From: Elusimicrobia bacterium RIFCSPLOWO2_12_FULL_59_9
GTDB lineage: Bacteria > Elusimicrobiota > Elusimicrobia > O2-12-FULL-59-9
Assembly: GCA_001800185.1 (NCBI GenBank)
Contig: MGUX01000090.1
Location: forward strand, 1 to 5,106
Direction of reading: 5' to 3'
Length of the DNA: 5,106 bases
In this document: in pieces, positions 1-5,106 of the stretch
How positions within the stretch are numbered: the first letter of the stretch is position 1
Layout of the letters: the number at the start of each line of letters is the position of its first letter
The notes under the pieces: model-generated
What the model was told of the DNA's origin: nothing
Databases searched by the model: none
Seen by the model: the letters and a program-made list of their open reading frames with translations, nothing else
Made by a program: the position numbers and the translations under genes

Positions 1-251
1 ATGAACGCGCTTTGAAACAGCCCCGCCAGCCCATCGGCTTTGCCATGGCCGTAGGGATGTTCCTTGTCGGCAGGGTCCCGCGAATACTTGAGCGAGACAA
101 AGTTTACCGCCGATGAGCAAAGGTCCATCACTGAGTCCAGCGCGCTGGCCATCACCCCCATCGAATGCGTCAATAAACCCGCCGTCAATTTCAGGCCGGC
201 CAGTCCGACCGCGATGATCAACGACCTTCGAATCAGATACAGGGATTCCAT
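1..251 (-). CDS. Cation diffusion facilitator (CDF) family metal transporter, N-terminal fragment (C-terminus beyond the left edge)
   Basis: Reading the minus strand from the ATG at 251 gives 83 open codons up to the window edge. CDF proteins export divalent metals such as Zn, Fe, Mn or Cd across the inner membrane in exchange for protons. The first transmembrane segment is about residues 9-28 and the second about 31-52. Segment 2 carries Asp39 and Asp43 in a DxxxD arrangement, matching the YiiP/FieF transport site. Next comes the conserved HPYGHGKAD block at residues 65-73. Asp62, His65 and His69 keep the spacing of YiiP's second zinc site (Asp68, His71, His75). Metal specificity cannot be read from this part. 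The start is the only plausible one nearby; the only Shine-Dalgarno-like sequence is a weak GAGAG. The phosphorylase gene stop lies 53 bp upstream on the same strand with no convincing terminator between, so co-transcription is likely. The family call is firm; the rest of the protein is not visible. Confidence 0.9.
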   Translation of the reverse strand, partial: MESLYLIRRSLIIAVGLAGLKLTAGLLTHSMGVMASALDSVMDLCSSAVNFVSLKYSRDPADKEHPYGHGKADGLAGLFQSAF

Positions 252-304
252 GACTCTCGACGGAGGTATTGTACTATTTATCGCGAAACGACGGAAAAGA
301 AGGG

Positions 305-2053
305 CTACAAATAGCTTTTGAGAGTGTACTGCTCCAGCATCCGGTGAGTGTTGAAAAAAGCGGCATTGATCGCGATGGCGTTTTTCATGACCCAAATCCA
401 CCGCTCCCGGTCGCCGTGGTAGAGAGGCAGAATTTTTTTCTCCAGACTCTCGTAGATGCTTTCGCCCACCGCGAGATCGACGTCTTTGGAATCGTCCGAA
501 CTGTCTTTTGGCTCCAGGAGGGCCCAGCCGGTCGTTCCATCCACGCAGCCTTCCAGCCACCATCCGTCCAGGATGCTCAGGCTGGGGATGCCGTTGTGGC
601 AGGCCTTCATACCGCTGGTGCCCGACGCCTCCAAGGGACGGCGCGGGGTATTGAGCCATAAATCCACTCCCGCGGTGATGAGGCGTCCCCAATGGATGTC
701 GTAGTTGGGAACATAGATGATTTGGACCTCAGGCTGCAGCGTTTGCTTCATCTCGAAAATGCGGCGGATGATGTGCTTGCCCGCCTCGTCTTTCGGATGG
801 GCTTTGCCGGCATAGATCACCTGCAGACCTCCATAGACTTTCGCGATTTGGCGAAGGCGCTCGATATCTGAAAAAATCACGTCCGCGCGCTTATAGGCCG
901 TCGCCCTCCGCGCAAAGCCGATGGTGAAGATGTCCGGGCTCAGTTGCGCGCCGACGCTCTGGTTGACCGCCGCCAAGAGATTGTTTTTGGCCGCGACGTG
1001 GGCGCTCCAAATTTCCTCCGGCGGAATGACCAAAGCGTGGCGCAAAGTGCTGGGTTCCTCGGACCAGCCGGGAACATAGCGGCTGAAAAGCTGGCGGAAA
1101 GGCTCCGAAGTCCAGGTCTGGGAATGAACTCCGTTGGTGATAGCTCCAATCTTGTAATCCGGGAACATGACTTGCGACACTTCACCGTGGCGTTTGGCCA
1201 CGCCGTTGACATAACGGCTGCCGCTCAGGGCCAAGCGCGTCATGTTTAGGCTTCCATCCTCGTCGAAAGCCTTGAAAATGTTGAGCAACGGGTATTGTTG
1301 GCACAAGTCCCCGGCCAAAGCGGGGTCGAATCGGTCGTGTCCGGCCGGGACGGGAGTGTGGGTGGTAAAAACGCACTTGGAACGGACCTTGTCAACGATG
1401 GCCGGCTTGCGCCGCACCGACACGCTCAAGCGCTCCGCCAGCCCGACCGTCAAAAGCGCGGCGTGGCCCTCGTTCATATGGTAGCAATCGATGGTATATC
1501 CTAAAGACTGAAGCATGCGCACGCCGCCGATGCCCAGGATGATCTCCTGGGAGAGGCGGTAGTGGGAATCCCCGCCGTAAAGCATGCCCGTCAATTGCCG
1601 GTCGATGGGAGTATTGACATCCAAATCGGTGTCCAAAAAGAGGACGGGAATTTGAAAACCGCTTTGCCCCGTAATCGTATACTGCCAGGCGCCGACTTCC
1701 ACCGTCCTCGGCCCCACCGCGACCTGGACCGTCTTTTTCAAAGGAGCCAAAAAATTCTCCACTTGCCAATGCGCCGGCTCCTCGCTCTGAACACCCTCCG
1801 GGCTTAAGTGCTGCTGAAAATAGCCTTTGCGGTACAGAAGCGTGACGGCGACCATCGGAAGGCCCAGGTCGGCTGCGGAGCGCACGGTATCTCCCGCCAA
1901 AACGCCCAGGCCGCCGCTGTAGGCCGGTATGTTTTCATCCAGGCCTATCTCCATGGAGAAATAGGCGATTTTTCGGTGGCCCGGTTCTTTGACCCGGATA
2001 TCTCCGTCAATCGACAGGGAGGGCTTGGCGGAACTAGACATGGTAAGCATCAT
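305..2053 (-). CDS. glgP: Alpha-glucan (glycogen/maltodextrin) phosphorylase, short bacterial form
   Basis: This 582-residue cytoplasmic enzyme should release glucose-1-phosphate from the non-reducing ends of alpha-1,4-glucans, using inorganic phosphate and pyridoxal phosphate (PLP). The N-terminal signature YFSMEIGLDENIPAYSGGLG starts at residue 31 and continues into LAGDTVRSAADLG. YHMNEGHAAL (191-200) carries the conserved active-site His region, and FTTHTPVPAGHDRF (229-242) and NGVH (307-310) follow. GFARRATAYKRAD (379-391) matches the Arg/Lys phosphate-binding segment of phosphorylases. EASGTSGMK (475-483) is the PLP-lysine motif, with Lys483 as the predicted Schiff-base lysine. At 582 residues it is shorter than the roughly 800-residue E. 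coli and animal enzymes and fits the compact 'alpha-glucan family phosphorylase' group; no DUF3417-type N-terminal domain is present. Three Met codons (2053, 2050, 2041) could start it, and the only Shine-Dalgarno-like sequence, CCGGGAT, is weak, so the exact start is uncertain. The htpX stop is 14 bp upstream, which suggests translational coupling. Confidence 0.93.
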   Translation of the reverse strand: MMLTMSSSAKPSLSIDGDIRVKEPGHRKIAYFSMEIGLDENIPAYSGGLGVLAGDTVRSAADLGLPMVAVTLLYRKGYFQQHLSPEGVQSEEPAHWQVENFLAPLKKTVQVAVGPRTVEVGAWQYTITGQSGFQIPVLFLDTDLDVNTPIDRQLTGMLYGGDSHYRLSQEIILGIGGVRMLQSLGYTIDCYHMNEGHAALLTVGLAERLSVSVRRKPAIVDKVRSKCVFTTHTPVPAGHDRFDPALAGDLCQQYPLLNIFKAFDEDGSLNMTRLALSGSRYVNGVAKRHGEVSQVMFPDYKIGAITNGVHSQTWTSEPFRQLFSRYVPGWSEEPSTLRHALVIPPEEIWSAHVAAKNNLLAAVNQSVGAQLSPDIFTIGFARRATAYKRADVIFSDIERLRQIAKVYGGLQVIYAGKAHPKDEAGKHIIRRIFEMKQTLQPEVQIIYVPNYDIHWGRLITAGVDLWLNTPRRPLEASGTSGMKACHNGIPSLSILDGWWLEGCVDGTTGWALLEPKDSSDDSKDVDLAVGESIYESLEKKILPLYHGDRERWIWVMKNAIAINAAFFNTHRMLEQYTLKSYL

Positions 2054-2067
2054 GAGATCCCGGCGCC

Positions 2068-2970
2068 TTATTGCATCAGTCGCAGCGCATCGATCCGCGC
2101 GTCAATGGGGGGATGGCTGGAAAAGAGCATGGATATCAGCCCCTTGGTATGGCCGTTGATTTTCAAGGTGGCCAAAGATGTTTGCCGGTTGTCCACAAGC
2201 TCCGTGCAGGACTTCAGGGCCCGCAAGGCGTGGATCATGGTTTCGCGCCCCGCGATCGCGGCCGATCCGGAATCCGCCCGGTACTCTCGGGAACGGGAAA
2301 AGTAATATATGATGGGAGCGGCCAAAAGCATCAGCAAGGTTTCCAGGATCGAGATAACAATCATATGCGCAAAAAAACCGAGCCCCTCGCCGCGCTCGTT
2401 GCGGTCCCGCAAAAAGTGATCGATCGCGAAAACGGCCACCCTGGCGAAAAACATCACAAAAGTGTTGACCACGCCCTGAATCAGAGTCATGGTCACCATA
2501 TCGCCGTTTGCAATATGGGACACCTCGTGCCCCAACACGCCCTCCAACGCGCGCTCATCCATGCGCTCAAAAAGACCGGTGGATACGGCCAGGAGAGCCC
2601 GGTTGCGGCTCGGACCTGTCGCAAACGCGTTGACCTCGGGACTTTCGTAAAAACCTATCTCCGGCAACGTGGAGAGACCCGCCCTGAGGCAGAGGCTTTG
2701 AACCTTATCAACAAGCATTCTTTCCGCCTCGGATGCCGGGTGCTTGGGGTCAACGAGAACGACCCCCATCGCCTGCTTGGCCATCCAACGCGAGAGTTGA
2801 AGCGAAATCAGCGCGCCGCCGAATCCAAACAGGCCGCAAAAGACCAACAGGCTGTAATAGTCCATGCCGGAGGAGGTGATATAGGGCCGGACCCCCAGCA
2901 AATTGATGACCAAAGAAATAGTCACCACCACCAAAAGGTTGATCGCGATAAACAGCATTACTCTTTTCAT
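2068..2970 (-). CDS. htpX: Membrane zinc metalloprotease HtpX (peptidase family M48B)
   Basis: HtpX cleaves damaged or misassembled inner-membrane proteins, alongside FtsH in bacteria that have both. The protein is 300 residues; E. coli HtpX is 293. Two transmembrane segments lie at about residues 4-26 and 38-60. The zinc motif HEVSH is at 148-152 (His148, Glu149, His152), and the third zinc ligand is Glu229 in SREYRAD. Two further hydrophobic segments lie at about 160-182 and 197-224. The conserved ESPEVNAFATGP block (109-120) and the C-terminal SSHPP (284-288) are typical of the family. No catalytic residue is missing. The ATG at 2970 is supported by AGGAG seven bases upstream. It is the first gene of the probable htpX-glgP-CDF operon and is divergent from the SH3-domain gene. 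In E. coli htpX is induced by the CpxR envelope-stress regulator; I see no recognisable CpxR box here. Confidence 0.96.
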   Translation of the reverse strand: MKRVMLFIAINLLVVVTISLVINLLGVRPYITSSGMDYYSLLVFCGLFGFGGALISLQLSRWMAKQAMGVVLVDPKHPASEAERMLVDKVQSLCLRAGLSTLPEIGFYESPEVNAFATGPSRNRALLAVSTGLFERMDERALEGVLGHEVSHIANGDMVTMTLIQGVVNTFVMFFARVAVFAIDHFLRDRNERGEGLGFFAHMIVISILETLLMLLAAPIIYYFSRSREYRADSGSAAIAGRETMIHALRALKSCTELVDNRQTSLATLKINGHTKGLISMLFSSHPPIDARIDALRLMQ

Positions 2971-2977
2971 GGAATGT

Positions 2978-2982
2978 CTCCT
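2978..2982 (-). promoter_or_regulatory. Ribosome binding site of htpX
   Basis: On the minus strand the bases read AGGAG within GAGGAGA, seven bases before the ATG at 2970. This fixes the htpX start. Confidence 0.75.
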
Positions 2983-3039
2983 CGCTATGTTCCTATTCCA
3001 AAAACCATGCGGGCCAAATTCGCCGCACTCTGCCGCTAT

Positions 3040-3068
3040 ATTTTAGCCGCTCTGAACCCCATATGCAA
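3040..3068 (-). promoter_or_regulatory. Candidate sigma70-type promoter for the htpX operon
   Basis: On the minus strand TTGCAT (3068-3063) is followed after exactly 17 bases by TAAAAT (3045-3040). The -10 matches the consensus at 5 of 6 positions and the -35 at 3 of 6. Transcription would begin near 3033, leaving a leader of about 60 bases before the htpX ATG. It is the best -35/-10 pair I found in the divergent region for this direction. GCCGC repeats flank the -10 (plus strand 3022, 3032 and 3046). Confidence 0.45.
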
Positions 3069-3077
3069 GCCCGGGAC

Positions 3078-3106
3078 TTGTTTTTTTAACATCCTTGCGA
3101 TAACAT
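3078..3106 (+). promoter_or_regulatory. Weak candidate promoter for the SH3-domain gene
   Basis: TTGTTT (3078-3083) and TAACAT (3101-3106) are separated by 17 bases, matching the sigma70 consensus at 3 of 6 and 4 of 6 positions. Transcription from here would start near 3113 and give a leader of about 39 bases. The region is AT-rich relative to its surroundings, as expected for a promoter, but other alignments are nearly as good. It overlaps the neighbourhood of the divergent htpX promoter, so the two units may share regulatory DNA. Confidence 0.25.
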
Positions 3107-3137
3107 ATGACTGGAGCTTCAAGAATTGATTATTATT

Positions 3138-3145
3138 GAGGAGGT
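3138..3145 (+). promoter_or_regulatory. Strong ribosome binding site of the SH3-domain gene
   Basis: GAGGAGGT is a near-complete complement of the 16S rRNA 3' end and lies six bases before the ATG at 3152. It decides the start codon and suggests high translation initiation. Confidence 0.85.
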
Positions 3146-3151
3146 CCCCGT

Positions 3152-3988
3152 ATGGATTTTCACCGCCCCGCCGCCGGCAGCCTAACCGCCCTTTTGGCAG
3201 TCGCTTGGTTTCTCCCCCTGACGGCCCATGCCAAGATGCTGAGCGTCAAGAATAAGGAGGCCGACGTCTACAACCTCAAAAGAGAATCCGAGTGGAAGGC
3301 GTGGATCTATACCCCTTTTAAGGTCATCCCCCTGGAAAATGGGCGCGAGTTCGATGCAAAGGGCTGGTACAAGGTCGAGGATTATGAGAAAAAGCAGTGG
3401 TGGGTGCATGGCAACGATTTGGACACCGTGCCGACGGTCATCGTGAGCAACAAGAACGCCAATCTAAGGGAGGGCCCCGGAGACAACTTCAAAGGCCAAA
3501 TCGTTGAAAAAGGATACCCATTCAAAGTCCTGGCGCAAGAAGGCAATTGGATCCAGGTGACGGACGATGCCAACCCCGAAAGGATCATCCAGGGGTGGCT
3601 TCACAAAAGCACGGTGTGGGGCTTCACCGTAAAATCGGAGCCCAGGAAAAAGGCGGGCAAACCCGCCAAAAAAGAGGCTTCCGTGTCGCCGGAATCCCCG
3701 CAAACCGAGGTTACCCCGACGCCGGATGCGGCTCCCAAGACTCCCAAGAAATTGCCCTCCAAGGCCGGCGCGAAATCACCCAAGCCCGCAGAGGCGACAA
3801 AACCGATTCAACGGACCGAGGCGCCCAGCGAGCCTCCAGCCGAAACCCCGCCTCAACCCCCGTCTGAAGAAGGCTCAAATATGGACACCTACAACGAGGG
3901 AGACGGCGCCATTCAGGAAACTCCTCAGGACGCCGGCGGCAAAGGAGACACCTACAGTCAAGAAGATATGTACATCGATGGCCAATAA
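3152..3988 (+). CDS. Secreted SH3-domain protein with a Lys/Pro-rich and acidic C-terminal tail
   Basis: The protein has 278 residues. Residues 1-27 form a Sec signal peptide: a short basic start, a hydrophobic core LTALLAVAWFLPL and an AHA cleavage site before Lys28. Residues 95-157 are a bacterial SH3 domain (SH3b type), recognisable from NANLREGPGDNF (102-113), the GYPFKVLAQEGNWIQV strand pair (121-136) and GWLHKSTVWG (148-157). Residues 29-92 look like a second, divergent SH3-like unit ending in KQWWVHGNDL. Such domains often bind cell-wall peptides or mediate envelope protein contacts; which applies here is unknown. Residues 161-240 are low-complexity, rich in Lys, Pro, Ala and Glu, and probably disordered. 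The last 35 residues are acidic, with DTYNEGD (245-251) echoed by DTYSQED (266-272). The gene appears monocistronic and divergent from htpX. No enzyme domain is present, so an adaptor or scaffold role is only inference. Confidence 0.85.
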   Translation: MDFHRPAAGSLTALLAVAWFLPLTAHAKMLSVKNKEADVYNLKRESEWKAWIYTPFKVIPLENGREFDAKGWYKVEDYEKKQWWVHGNDLDTVPTVIVSNKNANLREGPGDNFKGQIVEKGYPFKVLAQEGNWIQVTDDANPERIIQGWLHKSTVWGFTVKSEPRKKAGKPAKKEASVSPESPQTEVTPTPDAAPKTPKKLPSKAGAKSPKPAEATKPIQRTEAPSEPPAETPPQPPSEEGSNMDTYNEGDGAIQETPQDAGGKGDTYSQEDMYIDGQ

Positions 3989-3995
3989 AAAATTG

Positions 3996-4868
3996 TCAAA
4001 ACCGCCGCGTCAAGGCGAGAATTCGCTCCAACAACACGCACACGCTTGATTGGCGGGACAAATAATAGGGCGCCCGGCTTTCCCCGCTCGCCTGCACGCG
4101 AATCGCCACTCCTCCCATTTGGACGGTTTTCCGGAAAGCGCCCTCATCCACTGTATCGTCCCCGATAAAAACAGGCAGCCGGCCGCGGCCGAAGCGGCGC
4201 AGGAGCGTTTCAAAGGCGTCGCCCTTGTCCCAACGCAGCCGCGGCCTGATCTCATAAACTTTTTTTCCTTCGAGTATTCTGAAAGGGGCCTCCGTGCCCG
4301 CCTGCCCGCGGACGCGGGACGCGGCCAGGGCCTGCAGGCGGACGGCGCGCCGGATGCCGGGCATGTCGCTAGGACGCGCGTTGCGGTAATGGACCGAAAT
4401 GGAAAAACGCTTGTTGTTGACCCCGCAACCGGGATAGTTTCGCATAGCCCGTGAAAGCCTACGGGCCATTCGCCCCAGAGGCTTGGACAAAGCTAACCCT
4501 TTCCGATGCCGAAATTTGATGCCGGGGCCGTCAATCTCAAGCCCATGATTGCCGGAGCAGACGATGCCTGGAATTTTGACCAAGCGCCGGACATCCGGCA
4601 GCGAACGCCCGCTGATGACGGCGAGCAGGGTCAGCCCTCCTCCGCTTCCTGCCGAGCGGCCGCGGCGCGCCGCAAGCGGCCGACGGACGCAAACCTCGGC
4701 CAAGGACTCGAGAGCCTTTCTGGTTCGGGCGCTCATCGCCGCCTTGCCGGGGTCTTTGACGATGGCCGCCAAGGTACCGTCAAAATCCAGCCCTATAGCC
4801 AAGCCGCCGCGGCTTAGGACTCGCTGCTCAAAAGTATTCCAGTTTGAAAAAATGGACTTGGGCTTCAT
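3996..4868 (-). CDS. otsB: Trehalose-6-phosphate phosphatase (HAD superfamily)
   Basis: The enzyme removes phosphate from trehalose-6-phosphate, the last step of the OtsA-OtsB trehalose pathway, in the cytoplasm. From the ATG at 4868 it is 290 residues. HAD motif I is LDFDGTL, with nucleophile Asp28 and acid/base Asp30. VISGRS (84-89) is motif II, and SGNHGLEI (105-112) is a typical OtsB block. SVHYRN (158-163) and LEGKKVYEIRP (199-209) follow, then WDKGDAF with Lys215. The magnesium-binding motif GDDTVDEGAF is at 236-245. All key residues are intact. Two linkers, about residues 61-79 and 176-194, look longer than usual and coincide with palindrome-rich DNA (4655-4682 and 4298-4341). An in-frame TTG at 4871 could be used instead; CAGGG lies only three bases before the ATG, so the start is not settled. 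No otsA is visible. The gene lies 33 bp behind another minus-strand gene, so co-transcription is likely, and it converges with the SH3-domain gene across 7 bp. Confidence 0.93.
   Translation of the reverse strand: MKPKSIFSNWNTFEQRVLSRGGLAIGLDFDGTLAAIVKDPGKAAMSARTRKALESLAEVCVRRPLAARRGRSAGSGGGLTLLAVISGRSLPDVRRLVKIPGIVCSGNHGLEIDGPGIKFRHRKGLALSKPLGRMARRLSRAMRNYPGCGVNNKRFSISVHYRNARPSDMPGIRRAVRLQALAASRVRGQAGTEAPFRILEGKKVYEIRPRLRWDKGDAFETLLRRFGRGRLPVFIGDDTVDEGAFRKTVQMGGVAIRVQASGESRAPYYLSRQSSVCVLLERILALTRRF
4298..4341. repeat. Nested palindromic element inside otsB
   Basis: The outer arms CCGCCTGC (4298-4305) and GCAGGCGG (4334-4341) are perfect 8-bp inverted repeats. Inside them CCCGCG (4305-4310) and CGCGGG (4313-4318) form a second perfect inverted repeat with a 2-base spacer. 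GGCC-AG-GGCC (4323-4332) and the palindrome CCTGCAGG (4331-4338) complete the block. It encodes otsB residues of about 176-191, a linker between SVHYRN and LEGKKVYEIRP. The arms resemble those of small dispersed palindromic repeats, but only one copy is visible here, so the assignment is tentative. Confidence 0.5.
4655..4682. repeat. GC-rich palindrome flanked by 8-bp direct repeats inside otsB
   Basis: AGCGGCCG occurs at 4655-4662 and again at 4675-4682. Between them, overlapping the first copy by one base, lies the perfect 12-bp palindrome GCGGCGCGCCGC (4662-4673). The block encodes otsB residues of about 63-72, in an Arg/Gly/Ser/Ala-rich linker between motif I and motif II. The direct repeats could be the trace of a duplication or a small insertion, or could simply reflect GC-rich low complexity. 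Confidence 0.4.
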
Positions 4869-4901
4869 CAACCCTGAGCGCCCTGCGGATTATGCCGGAT
4901 T

Positions 4902-5106
4902 TTAAGCGGCGGATTGGGAATAAAGGATTTTAAATTCCCCGGGCTTCAAGCGACCGTGAAACCGGATTCCGAGTTCGGGCCGGTCGACCGACGCGTCGGT
5001 TTCGCCGGAGGTCAGATTGGCGATAACCGCGACTGCGACGGATTTCCGCCTGAGAGGATTGAGCACGCAGCCTACCCAGGCTTCGTCATTTTGAGGCTCG
5101 AGCGGA
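4902..5106 (-). CDS. C-terminal 67 residues of an unidentified protein (N-terminus beyond the right edge)
   Basis: On the minus strand one frame is open from the window edge at 5106 to a TAA at 4902-4904, after which otsB starts 33 bp downstream. The 67 residues include EAWVGCVLNPLRRKS, then a strongly hydrophobic strand VAVAVIANLTSGE, and end with ELGIRFHGRLKPGEFKILYS followed by QSAA. The alternation of short hydrophobic strands and turns suggests a beta-rich C-terminal domain. I do not recognise the family. The end of a carbohydrate-active enzyme, whose catalytic barrels often finish in such a beta domain, would suit the otsB context, but this is a guess from position and strand pattern. 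It does not look like the helical C-terminus expected of OtsA. The frame is supported by openness, plausible composition and operon-like spacing rather than by homology. Confidence 0.65.
   Translation of the reverse strand, partial: PLEPQNDEAWVGCVLNPLRRKSVAVAVIANLTSGETDASVDRPELGIRFHGRLKPGEFKILYSQSAA

Noticed and set aside
301..320. GCTA/TAGC hairpin at the glgP stop codon
   Set aside because: Only four firm pairs form on the minus strand, with A-C mismatches further out, so it does not support a terminator between glgP and the CDF gene.
269..661. A 130-codon plus-strand frame beginning with TTG three bases after GGAGG
   Set aside because: It overlaps the conserved end of glgP on the opposite strand, the spacing from GGAGG is too short, and the translation has no recognisable features.
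3065..3087. Terminator-like hairpin CAAG/CTTG followed by seven T on the plus strand
   Set aside because: The stem is only four or five pairs and no plus-strand gene ends before it. It overlaps the htpX -35 region and is more likely AT-rich promoter DNA.
2071..3129. A 352-codon plus-strand open frame opposite htpX
   Set aside because: It lies antisense to a well-supported htpX, has a Gln/His/Arg-rich composition with no domain-like pattern, and has no convincing ribosome binding site. It is a shadow of the htpX codon usage.
3987..4017. Possible otsB terminator: CGCC/GGCG hairpin (4003-4017) followed by T-rich minus-strand sequence
   Set aside because: The stem is four pairs with a seven-base loop inside the last otsB codons, and the T-tract is interrupted. 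It is too weak to call.
3726..4049. A 107-codon plus-strand frame overlapping the end of the SH3-domain gene
   Set aside because: It is an Arg/Pro-rich out-of-frame reading of the low-complexity tail and runs into the end of otsB; it has no ribosome binding site of its own.

Overview
The window looks like a compact bacterial chromosome segment: short intergenic gaps, same-strand gene runs, Shine-Dalgarno sites and fairly GC-rich coding DNA. HtpX, a cation diffusion facilitator, a short-form alpha-glucan phosphorylase and a secreted SH3-domain protein are all widespread, so no lineage can be fixed. An envelope protein with a cleavable signal peptide and a Lys/Pro-rich tail fits a Gram-negative-type bacterium, but that is inference.

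Layout. Positions 1-251 (minus) hold the N-terminal part of a CDF metal transporter that runs off the left edge. Positions 305-2053 (minus) encode an alpha-glucan phosphorylase, and 2068-2970 (minus) encode the membrane zinc protease HtpX. These three are closely spaced on one strand and probably form an htpX-glgP-CDF operon, read from a promoter at about 3040-3068. A 181-bp divergent intergenic region separates htpX from a plus-strand gene at 3152-3988 for a secreted SH3-domain protein with a long Lys/Pro-rich and acidic tail. That gene converges, with a 7-bp gap, on a trehalose-6-phosphate phosphatase (otsB, 3996-4868, minus). The C-terminal end of another minus-strand gene (4902-5106) lies 33 bp upstream of otsB and enters from the right edge.

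How the genes fit together. glgP (release of glucose-1-phosphate from storage glucan) and otsB (final step of trehalose synthesis) give the window a storage-sugar and stress-solute theme. HtpX (membrane protein quality control) and the metal exporter add an envelope and stress component. They sit in separate transcription units.

No new defence, mobile or RNA system is visible. The most unusual signal is in otsB: two GC-rich, palindrome-dense stretches coincide with two in-frame linker expansions that look atypical for the family, suggesting small palindromic elements captured inside a coding sequence.
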